Made by a program: the position numbers and the translations under genes. From JBHIBA01 sp046758845 (GTDB lineage: Bacteria > UBA8248 > JACPRG01 > G963555815): DNA of 5,425 bases. Numbering within the stretch: position 1 is the stretch's first letter; every line of letters begins with the position of its first letter. Location: the NCBI GenBank assembly GCA_046758845.1, contig JBHIBA010000313.1, forward strand, positions 1 to 5,425, written 5' to 3'. Positions 1-5,425 of the stretch are shown here, piece after piece. The notes beneath the pieces were generated by a model that did not search any database, was not told where the DNA came from, and saw nothing but the letters and a program-made list of their open reading frames with translations.

Positions 1-1017
1 CCTACCTCCTCTCTTACCAGGTTCTAATCGGAGGCGCTCTTCCTCAGCCTTACCGGGTTTTCTTGCTCTGCTTTGTGGTTCCTCTTCCTCTTTTCCTAAT
101 TCTTCTTTAGGCTGGAGACGTTCTTTCTCAGGTTGCTGCTGTTCATGTTCCTCGGCTATCGGCACATCCTCTTGTTTCGCCCCGCGCCGTTGTTTTTCTT
201 GGTGACCTGCCTGCGGCCAAACTCCTTCCTCTAACCGCCCGTACCCATCTTCAGGTTTTTCCAATTCTTCATCTTCGGGGGGTACCCTGTGGGCTATCTT
301 CAACGATCGCACAAGGTCTAAGACGTTGTCCAGATCGGCCCTCACCCGGTAGTTCCTCGGCTTGAAGACCCACCGAACGATTCCCCGTTCATCCACCAAG
401 ATCATGGCCGGCGTGGCGATATCGCGCTTTTCCGACGGATGTCCCTTGACGTGAAGCAGCCCCAGGGTCTCGGCCGCACGGGCGTCCACGTCACAGAGGT
501 ATCGAAAGCGCGACGAGAGCTTTTTGCGGAGTTTTTCAGATTCCTCGGGCCGGTCGGCGCTGACGGGGATCACTTCGACGCCCGCTTCCTCGAACTCCGC
601 GGCCCGCCGCTGAAGCTGCCCCAGCTCCACGGAGCACACCGTTCACCAATACCCCCGGTAGAACACATACAGAGCGGCCCGCCGGCCCGCCAGGTCCTGC
701 GGGCGAAACCTCTCCCCCGTCGAATCCAGCGCCTCAAACCCCGGCATCGGCTCCCCCGCCCTCACGCCAAGGGTGCCCGGGGTCACCGAGTAGACCCACA
801 TCCAGTAGAAGAAAACACCGGTGAGGAGGAACAAGACGCCCAGGGCCGTCCAACGCCAGACGTCCGGAGAGAGGACAACACCGGAAACGGCGAGTCCCAG
901 GCCGACGGCCATCAGGAGGTACGTCCAAACGGGATGGAGACGATAGATGCCGCGGCGGAGGTTATAAAAGTACCACGCGATGCCCGCGAGCCAGAACAGC
1001 AGAGCCGCCAAAACCAT
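1..1017 (-). CDS. Membrane-anchored peroxiredoxin-like selenoprotein (UxxC), partial: 3' end beyond window
   Basis: Likely thiol/selenol redox enzyme of the AhpC/TSA (peroxiredoxin-like) family, tethered to the membrane. From the ATG at 1017, three hydrophobic segments (about residues 2-18, 30-50 and 56-78) precede a redoxin domain (about 84-240). Its active-site strand reads YVFYRGYW, then an in-frame TGA (codon 125), then TVCSVELGQLQ. Relatives have W-C-x-x-C-x-x-E-L there, so TGA sits on the first cysteine and Cys128 is its partner. After the TGA the family pattern continues (VEVIPVSADRPEES, CDVDARAAETLGL, TPAMILVDERGIVRWVF) with no stop for 214 codons. Residues 241-339 form a Glu/Lys/Arg/Gln/Pro-rich tail running off the window. 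The ATG has AGGA 7 bases upstream; an in-frame TTG at 1098 is possible but adds 27 residues of no recognisable kind. Electron donor, substrate and membrane topology are unknown. The alternative is a nonsense mutation or base error in a cysteine gene. Confidence 0.85.
607..632 (-). promoter_or_regulatory. Candidate bacterial SECIS stem-loop
   Basis: In the mRNA, CCGUGGAGCU (632-623) pairs with AGCUUCAGCGG (617-607), closing a GGGGC loop (622-618). I count 10 pairs (9 Watson-Crick, one G-U) with a single bulged G at 610. The stem starts 10 nt and the loop 20 nt after the UGA, and the loop begins with GG. Known bacterial SECIS elements lie inside the coding region just downstream of UGA, with a small apical loop carrying G in its first positions, so placement and shape fit. 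Pairing was done by hand; no folding energy was computed. A shorter competing hairpin (GCUC/GAGC) overlaps the upper 5' arm. Confidence 0.65.
643..645 (-). other. In-frame TGA codon, probable selenocysteine
   Basis: This TGA replaces the first cysteine of a redoxin C-x-x-C motif, giving U-T-V-C. The frame is homologous to the peroxiredoxin-like family on both sides, which argues against a true stop. TGA ends three other genes in the window (2966-2968, 2024-2026 and 1119-1121), so a genome-wide reassignment of TGA is unlikely. Sec insertion also needs selA, selB, selC and selD, none of which lie in this window. Confidence 0.8.
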
Positions 1018-1024
1018 GGGAAAA

Positions 1025-1028
1025 TCCT
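1025..1028 (-). promoter_or_regulatory. Ribosome binding site (AGGA) deciding the selenoprotein start
   Basis: AGGA lies 7 bases upstream of the ATG at 1017-1015. It favours this start, directly before the first membrane segment, over the in-frame TTG at 1098-1096, whose nearest purine run is only about 4 bases away. Confidence 0.55.
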
Positions 1029-1100
1029 GCAAGCGGAAAATCCGACAGACGCTTTTTCCCCCGACCGAAGGAACGGCCGGATTTCGCCCCTCAGCCAAGG

Positions 1101-1128
1101 TCCCTCAATCGGGGCCCCTCAATCGGGG
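1101..1128 (-). repeat. Tandem 14-bp duplication, each copy able to form a hairpin
   Basis: Two adjacent 14-mers differ at one base (plus strand tccctcaatcgggg, then cccctcaatcgggg). In the transcript each copy has a CCC(C) arm, a six-base GAUUGA centre and a GGG(G) arm, giving short stem-loops back to back. The repeat overlaps the last codons and TGA stop of the upstream exported-protein gene and begins the roughly 100-base gap before the selenoprotein gene. The copy nearer the exported-protein gene supplies the real stop; the other copy is out of phase. No U-tract follows, so it is not a standard intrinsic terminator. It may be a processing or stability site, or only a recent slippage duplication. 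Confidence 0.7.
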
Positions 1129-2027
1129 AATTTCATCGCCGAGATCAGCCAGCGGCCGCTGATCTCTCTCAGGGTGAACGATATCGGGCCGTTCCTCTCC
1201 CTTCTTCGGGGTTTTCTTTCGCCGCCCTTGAGGATCTCGACCTCCTCGAGGGCGTAATTTCCCCTGACCCGGAGCGTGAAAGGGTTTCCCTCGCGGAAAG
1301 CCCGGTCTTTCACCTGGAAAGAGGACACGCGCACCCGGCGGAAGTAATCCTCCAAGTGTCTCAGATAAGCCTGCTGACCCAAGCCCTTGTTCACCTGCGC
1401 GCCCCGAAACAATATCTTCGAGATCGCCTTGACGTCTCCCTTCCGGAAGGCCTCGATGAAGTCATCGACAATCGACGCGGCGACCTTCTGCTGATGGCGC
1501 TCAGACTCTTTTCGGACAATCTCCGGAGCGACCTCCTGAAAGAGCATCCATTCGTCCTGAAGGGCCTTCATTTCGCTGGAGGATTTGACCCGTCTCGCCG
1601 CTAAAGGCGCGGTCGACTGTGCCAGGTTCCGCAGGGCCATCAGGTCGTTTGTCCTTTCGGAAAGCGGGCGTTTTTTCCGGGAAAACTTGCGCAGGCGCTC
1701 GAGGATCTCTTCTTTTTTCTTCTCCAGGGACAGCAGCCGCTTGGCGATCTTTTCAGATTCCTTCATCCGGGCTTCTATTCGCCGCCAAAGCTCCTCTTCC
1801 CGCTCCCAAAATTCCCACCACCCCAAGCGGGCGATCTGGAGGCGGCGCTCTGCGAGCCCCTTCTGCGAAGCGGGGTTGGCTGGACGCAGGAGCCCCCCCA
1901 GGGGGATGCCCGGTGGAGAAGGGACCTCCCGAGGCCTTTCCTGGGATTGGACCTGCGCGAAGGTCGCCAGGAGGGCGGCCACGAGGAAACCCAGAGAAAG
2001 TCCGAAGGGACCTCTCGCGAAACTCAA
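1119..2027 (-). CDS. Exported coiled-coil protein with NTF2-like C-terminal region
   Basis: A 302-residue protein of unknown function. Residues 1-28 look like a signal peptide: Arg near the start, a hydrophobic run (about 9-24, LSLGFLVAALLATFAQ), then a polar stretch with possible cleavage near AQVQS-QE. A Pro-rich linker (31-53) leads to a Lys/Glu/Arg-rich helical stretch (about 56-180) with coiled-coil character. Residues about 183-302 (SIVDDFIEAFRKGDVKAISK at the start, FTLREISGRWLISAMKFPD at the end) resemble the NTF2/SnoaL-like cone fold, where such modules often bind ligands or mediate contacts. That assignment rests on overall pattern only. The mature protein has no cysteine. The start is TTG, with GGAGG 7 bases upstream. 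The gene overlaps the CitE-like stop by 4 bases (TTGA), implying translational coupling. I cannot name a gene. Confidence 0.85.
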   Translation of the reverse strand: MSFARGPFGLSLGFLVAALLATFAQVQSQERPREVPSPPGIPLGGLLRPANPASQKGLAERRLQIARLGWWEFWEREEELWRRIEARMKESEKIAKRLLSLEKKKEEILERLRKFSRKKRPLSERTNDLMALRNLAQSTAPLAARRVKSSSEMKALQDEWMLFQEVAPEIVRKESERHQQKVAASIVDDFIEAFRKGDVKAISKILFRGAQVNKGLGQQAYLRHLEDYFRRVRVSSFQVKDRAFREGNPFTLRVRGNYALEEVEILKGGERKPRRRERNGPISFTLREISGRWLISAMKFPD

Positions 2028-2905
2028 GACGACGCCTCCAGACGGGATATTTCCTCAGCGAGCCGCAGGATTCGGCGGGCCTGCTCCACCACGGCGGGGT
2101 CCAGCATCTTCCCCTCAAAGCTTGCCACGGCCTCCCCCCTTTCCTGCGCTTCCTCGAAGGCGGAAACCACGGCGCTTGCCTCATCGGCCTCTTGCCGAGT
2201 CGGCGAGAACGCCCGGTTCACCGCCGCGACCTGACGGGGATGGATGACGAGCTTCCCGCCGAACCCCACCTTCCGGGCCCAGCCTGCGTCGCGCACCAGT
2301 CCCTCCTCATCCCGGAAATCGGTGTACACCGTGTCCAGCGGGACGACCCCCGCCGCCCTCGCCGCCAGGACCACGAGCAGCCGCGCCAGGCTCAATTCCT
2401 CCGCGCCCGCGGTTCTCACCGCGCCCACATCCCGGGCGAAGTCCTCCCCGCCCAAGGCGAGGGCCAGGCACCGCGAAGAGGCGGACGCGATCTCGAAGGC
2501 GCGGAGGACCCCCCGCGCGCTCTCGACGAGCGGGACGAGGGAGGGCGGTCCGAAGTTCCTCCTCTCCGCCAAGCGGGAGGTTCTTTCTTCCAGGACGGAC
2601 ACCTCACCCGGCTCCTGGGCCTTCGGAAGGACGATCCCCGCCAGTCCAGGAAGCGCCACCGCCTCCACGTCGTCTTCCAGCCAGGGGGTTCCCGGGGCGT
2701 TCACCCGGACAAAGAGGGGAGGCCTGCGGACTTCAGGGCTCTCTTTCAGGAAGCGGGCCACGTCCTCGCGGGCCTGCCCTTTGCGGTCAACGGAGACGGC
2801 ATCCTCCAGGTCCACGATGACGGCGTCCGCGCAGCACCCAAGGGCCTTGGGGATTCGCTCGGGCGTCGTGGCCGGGACAAACAGGAGACTGCGAAGGACG
2901 TTCAA
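2024..2905 (-). CDS. CitE-like acyl-CoA lyase (HpcH/HpaI aldolase / citrate lyase family)
   Basis: A cytoplasmic TIM-barrel lyase of 293 residues, the usual full length for CitE-like and (citra)malyl-CoA lyase proteins. Family members cleave or form C-C bonds of beta-hydroxyacyl-CoAs such as citryl-, malyl- or citramalyl-CoA, using a divalent metal. Visible motifs in order: RSLLFVPA (5-12), DLEDAV (32-37), FVRVN with the conserved Arg67, GIVLPKAQ (90-97), LVPLVESARG with metal-ligand candidate Glu128, LGGEDFARDVGA with Asp155, and GFGGKLVIHPRQV (214-226). The start is TTG, with GGGAGG 5 bases upstream; the 20 codons back to the preceding in-frame stop contain no ATG or GTG. It follows ispH-UbiA by 60 bases and overlaps the next gene. 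No citrate lyase alpha or gamma subunit and no malate thiokinase is present, so a stand-alone CoA-ester lyase is likelier than a citrate lyase subunit. The substrate cannot be read from the sequence. Confidence 0.92.
   Translation of the reverse strand: MNVLRSLLFVPATTPERIPKALGCCADAVIVDLEDAVSVDRKGQAREDVARFLKESPEVRRPPLFVRVNAPGTPWLEDDVEAVALPGLAGIVLPKAQEPGEVSVLEERTSRLAERRNFGPPSLVPLVESARGVLRAFEIASASSRCLALALGGEDFARDVGAVRTAGAEELSLARLLVVLAARAAGVVPLDTVYTDFRDEEGLVRDAGWARKVGFGGKLVIHPRQVAAVNRAFSPTRQEADEASAVVSAFEEAQERGEAVASFEGKMLDPAVVEQARRILRLAEEISRLEASS
2035..2039 (-). promoter_or_regulatory. Ribosome binding site (GGAGG) for TTG start at 2027
   Basis: GGAGG with 7-base spacing to the TTG lies inside the last codons of the upstream lyase gene. 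It supports the TTG start immediately before the signal peptide and suggests coupled translation. Confidence 0.65.
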
Positions 2906-2910
2906 GCGAT

Positions 2911-2916
2911 CCTCCC
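2911..2916 (-). promoter_or_regulatory. Ribosome binding site (GGGAGG) for TTG start of CitE-like gene
   Basis: GGGAGG lies 5 bases before the TTG at 2905-2903. No ATG or GTG occurs in this frame back to the TGA at 2968-2966, so this site fixes the unusual start. Confidence 0.7.
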
Positions 2917-2965
2917 GCCGTTCAAACCGCCGGAGCGCCGGCCCAGAGCCAAGTCGTGCGAGTTC

Positions 2966-4699
2966 TCAGGTGAGCCAGTACCAACCCAGGGCGACGATCC
3001 CCGGCAGCAGAATGCAGCCCTCTATGAGGCATTGGCTGACCAGGAGATTCATCACCTTGCGTTGATGGGAGTAGTGCAGCACCCAGGCCGTGTAGGCGGG
3101 CGAGAGGAGAAGTGCGTAGCCGAGCGGCGTGATCAATCCCAACCAGGCGCTCAGGGCGAGAAGTACGGCCGTCCCCCCCGTCACGGCCTGGATCGCCCTG
3201 CGGGTCATCCAGGTGCTGATGAGGATCGGCAAGGTCTCCTTTCCGACGATCCTGTCGCCCTGGATGTCGCGCAGGTCCAGCATGGCCGACACCGAGAAGA
3301 CGAGCATGGCGACGTACAGGAGGACGGAGAGTGTTCCCCACGAGATCGTCCGCCCCAACCCGGCCGGGCTGAGGAACAAGGGAAGGACGACCGTGACGAG
3401 CGCCCAGGCCGCCGGCGTCATGATGCACTTGGAAGCCGGAATCAGCCACAAGTTCAGGCGCTTGAACCGGGTGGGCTCCAGGTGCAGGCAATAAATGGAT
3501 CCCGCAATGCCGGCGAACAGCAGAATGAAGAACGCCGGCAGGGAATGCAGCCCGACGACCCCGAGCGCCGCAAGGAGCGCCGCCGCCGCGGCTCCGTACA
3601 TCCATCTGCCGGACCGCTCGTACAGCCTCGCCCTGGATGGGTCGTTATACCGGCTGGACTCCACGTTCCGGCAGTAATTGAAGGTATGCATGGCGAAGAT
3701 GTAAAGCGACGGGACGAGGAGGTACCAGGGCACCACTGCGGTCCCCTGGAGCAGACCCGCCAGCAGCGCCATCAACGCCGCTCCGGCGGCCGCATAGACG
3801 TTCGTCTTCAGAAACAAGCCGGCCACGCGCTGCCAGCCGGTTCCGAGCGCAGACCACTCCCCCTTGGCGTCCTTGATGGCGTCCATCACCCGCTGGATCA
3901 TCCAGCTGGGGGTTGAGGCGCCGGCGATCACCCCTACGTCTTCGTACTGGCCGAGGGCCCTCAGGTCCAGCTCGTCCTCGGTTTCCACGTGATAGGTCGG
4001 CCTTCCGAACGAGCGGGAGATCTCGGCCAGACGCTGTGTGTTGCCGCTGTTGTGTCCTCCGACGACCACCATCGCGTCCACCGACTCAGCCAGACTCACG
4101 ATCTCGTCCTGCCGGTCGATGGTGTCGTGGCAGATGGTGTTGGTCACCTCGCAGCCCGGGAACTTCCGTTTCAGGACCGACACGATCTTTGCGTATTCCA
4201 GGGTGTTGGCCGTGGTCTGGGCCACGACGTTGACCGGGTCCAGGGCGGGAAGGGCCTCGGCCTCCTCCACCGTCCTCACGACGTGACCCCGGCCCTCGGT
4301 GAAGCCCATCAGGCCGATGATTTCCGGGTGTCCTTCTTCGCCGATGATGACGGTGCAGTAGCCCCTGCGGGCGTACTTCTTGATGACCCCCTGGACGCGG
4401 GCCACGATGGGACAGGTGGCGTCCTTGAGCTTGACGCCCCAGCTCTTGATCTCAGAGCGGGTCTGGGGACTCACCCCGTGGGCGCGAACCACCACCGTCC
4501 CCCTTTGCGGGGCTTCGCCGCTCTCCAGGGGGCGGACTCTTTTCTGCCTGAGCAGGTCCACCGCCTGAGAGTTGTGGATCAAGGGACCGTGGGTGAGGAT
4601 GGTCTCCCCTTCCCTTCCCTTGGCGATGTCCATCGCGATGTCGATGGCCCGTTTCACGCCCCAGCAATAGCCCGCTGTTCTCGCTAAGATGACGCCCAA
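2966..4699 (-). CDS. ispH: IspH-UbiA fusion: HMBPP reductase joined to a membrane prenyltransferase
   Basis: Residues 1 to about 280 form a complete IspH domain, the iron-sulfur enzyme reducing HMBPP to IPP and DMAPP at the end of the MEP pathway. The three cluster cysteines are present: Cys12 (AGYCWGV), Cys96 (DATCPIV) and Cys190 (NTICHDT). So are His42, VRAHG His74, GHPE His124 and Glu126, QTT, GGHNSGNT and AGASTP. The diphosphate-binding SSN reads SGN. Residues about 290-577 are a UbiA-like integral membrane domain with roughly seven to nine hydrophobic segments. Its second Asp motif is good (LDLRDIQGDRIVGKETLP, 475-491). The first, NYCRNVESSRYNDPSR (341-356), lacks the usual DxxxD spacing. 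No stop or frameshift separates the halves. The start is TTG with GGGGAG 8 bases upstream; an in-frame TAA at 4747-4745 and no intervening ATG or GTG leave no better start. The UbiA acceptor is unknown. Confidence 0.92.
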   Translation of the reverse strand: MGVILARTAGYCWGVKRAIDIAMDIAKGREGETILTHGPLIHNSQAVDLLRQKRVRPLESGEAPQRGTVVVRAHGVSPQTRSEIKSWGVKLKDATCPIVARVQGVIKKYARRGYCTVIIGEEGHPEIIGLMGFTEGRGHVVRTVEEAEALPALDPVNVVAQTTANTLEYAKIVSVLKRKFPGCEVTNTICHDTIDRQDEIVSLAESVDAMVVVGGHNSGNTQRLAEISRSFGRPTYHVETEDELDLRALGQYEDVGVIAGASTPSWMIQRVMDAIKDAKGEWSALGTGWQRVAGLFLKTNVYAAAGAALMALLAGLLQGTAVVPWYLLVPSLYIFAMHTFNYCRNVESSRYNDPSRARLYERSGRWMYGAAAAALLAALGVVGLHSLPAFFILLFAGIAGSIYCLHLEPTRFKRLNLWLIPASKCIMTPAAWALVTVVLPLFLSPAGLGRTISWGTLSVLLYVAMLVFSVSAMLDLRDIQGDRIVGKETLPILISTWMTRRAIQAVTGGTAVLLALSAWLGLITPLGYALLLSPAYTAWVLHYSHQRKVMNLLVSQCLIEGCILLPGIVALGWYWLT

Positions 4700-4707
4700 G
4701 CTTTCTT

Positions 4708-4714
4708 CTCCCCT
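4708..4714 (-). promoter_or_regulatory. Ribosome binding site (AGGGGAG) for TTG start of ispH-UbiA
   Basis: AGGGGAG lies 8 bases upstream of the TTG at 4699-4697. The next Met (residue 23) lies beyond cluster ligand Cys12, so the TTG must be the start. Confidence 0.65.
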
Positions 4715-4753
4715 CGAATCAGGACCGACGATGGGAACATCCCCTTATTTAAC

Positions 4754-4787
4754 ACAAGGTAAATCACCTCCGGCTCCTTGACAAGGT
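4754..4787. repeat. Repeated ACAAGGT and CCTTG-N-CAAGG palindrome in the yfcE-ispH gap
   Basis: In the 88-base gap upstream of ispH-UbiA, ACAAGGT occurs twice in direct orientation (4754-4760 and 4781-4787), 27 bases apart. The second copy is part of an 11-base palindrome, ccttgacaagg (4776-4786). A short AT-rich stretch (4745-4764) lies beside them. This could be an operator or promoter region for ispH-UbiA, but I see no convincing -35/-10 pair, and sites this short can arise by chance. Confidence 0.3.
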
Positions 4788-5339
4788 CTACGTCCCCTCA
4801 CCCTTCGGCACCACAAACCTCATCTCGTCGCCCGGCCGGCCTTCCAGGGAGAATAACCTTCCCGAAATCTCTCCCCCCGTCCTCACCACGAGGCGGCCGA
4901 CCGTCCGGGGGAGACGGAAGCGTTTTCTCCCGGCGCTTCCGGGATTGAAGAAGTACCAGTCGTCGACCTGGCCGAAATAAGGCTTGTGGCTGTGGCCGAA
5001 GATGACGAGGTGGGGCCTGTGGTCGCGCAGCGGCGCTTGGATCGACGGAACGGCTGAGCCGCCGGCCATCGCCTCATGCACCAAGAGGAGGGTCCACCCT
5101 TCGGCTTGGAACAATTTCACGGGGGGAAACCTGCCCGCCGCCAAGTGGCCGTCCACGTTCCCACCCACCGCCGTCACAGGGGCCAGTGACTCCAGCTCGA
5201 TGGCCACCCCCTCCGTCCCCAGATCCCCCGCGTGGAGGATGTGATCGACGCCATCGAAGATTTCAAATACCTGAGGGTCAAGGTACCCATGCGTATCGGA
5301 GATCACGCCCAGGACCATCGACCCCGCTGATTCGGCCAA
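4788..5339 (-). CDS. YfcE/MJ0936-type metallophosphoesterase
   Basis: A small cytoplasmic calcineurin-like phosphodiesterase of 183 residues, normal for the YfcE/MJ0936 family. These bind two divalent metals and hydrolyse phosphodiesters in vitro; physiological substrates are mostly unknown. Motifs in order: GVISDTHG with Asp15 and His17, HAGDLG with Asp39, GGNVDGH with Asn61 (the GNxD motif), LLVHEA with His88, and FGHSHKP with His116 and His118, followed by NPGSAG. All expected metal ligands are visible, so it should be active. The TTG start at 5339 has GGAG 7 bases upstream. An ATG at 5318, just before VLGVISDTHG, lacks a clear ribosome site but would give the more typical N-terminus (176 residues); the choice is open. 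The stop (TAG) is 88 bases before ispH-UbiA, so cotranscription is possible. No functional link to the neighbours is evident. Confidence 0.93.
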   Translation of the reverse strand: MAESAGSMVLGVISDTHGYLDPQVFEIFDGVDHILHAGDLGTEGVAIELESLAPVTAVGGNVDGHLAAGRFPPVKLFQAEGWTLLLVHEAMAGGSAVPSIQAPLRDHRPHLVIFGHSHKPYFGQVDDWYFFNPGSAGRKRFRLPRTVGRLVVRTGGEISGRLFSLEGRPGDEMRFVVPKGEGT

Positions 5340-5370
5340 TCCGCCGCTCCGCTCAATGGCCGGAAAACGT

Positions 5371-5410
5371 CGGGGGGGGGCGCGGCCCGCGCGCCGGCCC
5401 CCCCCCGCCC
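5371..5410. repeat. G9/C9 inverted repeat at the window edge
   Basis: A run of nine G (5372-5380) and a run of nine C (5398-5406) flank a 17-base G/C-only segment, and are followed by GCCC and an A-rich end. The arms could form a very stable hairpin. Read on the minus strand, it lies between any upstream gene and the metallophosphoesterase and is followed by only a weak T4 run, so it might be a poor terminator. Homopolymers this extreme at a sequence end may equally be an assembly or sequencing artefact. Confidence 0.4.
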
Positions 5411-5425
5411 AAAAAAACCCAAAAT

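Noticed and set aside
643..1098. Short membrane protein ending at the TGA, as a complete 151-residue gene
   Set aside because: It would end in the middle of the redoxin active-site strand. The same frame continues with family sequence beyond the TGA, so recoding or a base error is far likelier than a natural end.
439..1257. Plus-strand open frame of 272 codons opposite the selenoprotein gene
   Set aside because: It is antisense to a frame with clear redoxin and membrane features and has no recognisable motif. Picking it would hide the selenoprotein.
2903..2968. Readthrough of the ispH-UbiA TGA into the CitE-like gene, which is in the same frame
   Set aside because: The two frames are aligned and only 20 codons apart. 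However, the TGA follows a complete UbiA domain, I saw no obvious SECIS-like structure, and the CitE-like gene has its own strong ribosome site.
1619..3916. Very long plus-strand open frame (765 codons)
   Set aside because: It lies antisense to the exported protein, CitE-like lyase and IspH-UbiA genes, all supported by family motifs or signal and start evidence. Its translation is Gly/Arg/Pro-rich with no recognisable domain, as expected of a shadow frame in GC-rich DNA.
4745..4790. Sigma70 promoter: TTGTCA with a -10 at TACCTT or TTAAAT
   Set aside because: TTGTCA is 17 bases from TACCTT, which matches the -10 consensus poorly; the better TTAAAT is 26 bases away. Neither pair is convincing.
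1..5425. tRNA or rRNA genes, CRISPR arrays, insertion sequences, attachment sites
   Set aside because: None were seen on reading both strands. Spacers, regular repeats, transposase motifs and cloverleaf patterns are absent as far as can be judged by eye.

Overview
This window is a GC-rich bacterial fragment with every supported gene on the minus strand, so transcription runs from high to low coordinates. It uses the MEP isoprenoid route (an IspH domain), strong Shine-Dalgarno sites, several TTG starts and, most likely, selenocysteine. That suits a GC-rich, probably environmental or uncultivated, Gram-negative-type bacterium. No rRNA or other marker fixes the phylum, and I do not name one.

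In transcription order: (1) 5339-4788, a YfcE/MJ0936-type metallophosphoesterase. (2) 4699-2966, a two-domain protein joining IspH (the last MEP-pathway enzyme, making IPP/DMAPP) to a UbiA-type membrane prenyltransferase. (3) 2905-2024, a CitE/HpcH-HpaI-type acyl-CoA lyase. (4) 2027-1119, an exported coiled-coil protein with an NTF2-like C-terminal region, overlapping the lyase stop by 4 bases. (5) 1017 to the window edge, a membrane-anchored peroxiredoxin-like protein whose first active-site cysteine codon is replaced by an in-frame TGA.

The main result is gene 5. A conventional gene caller would end it at the TGA at 645-643. Read as selenocysteine, the frame gives a U-x-x-C motif exactly where this family carries C-x-x-C. 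It then continues through the rest of the redoxin fold and a long charged tail, with no stop for 214 codons to the window edge. A 10-bp stem-loop with a GGGGC loop, placed like a bacterial SECIS element, lies directly downstream of the TGA. TGA serves as an ordinary stop for three other genes here, so a general reassignment of TGA is unlikely.

The second notable item is the IspH-UbiA fusion, which ties production of the C5 prenyl building blocks to a membrane prenyltransferase whose first Asp-rich motif looks degenerate. Genes 3 and 4 are probably co-translated, and genes 2-4 may share a transcript. Gene 5 is about 100 bases downstream, after a tandem hairpin-forming repeat. No gene-free stretch exceeds 300 bases. 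The right end (about 5371-5425) is a low-complexity G/C block that may be an assembly edge artefact.
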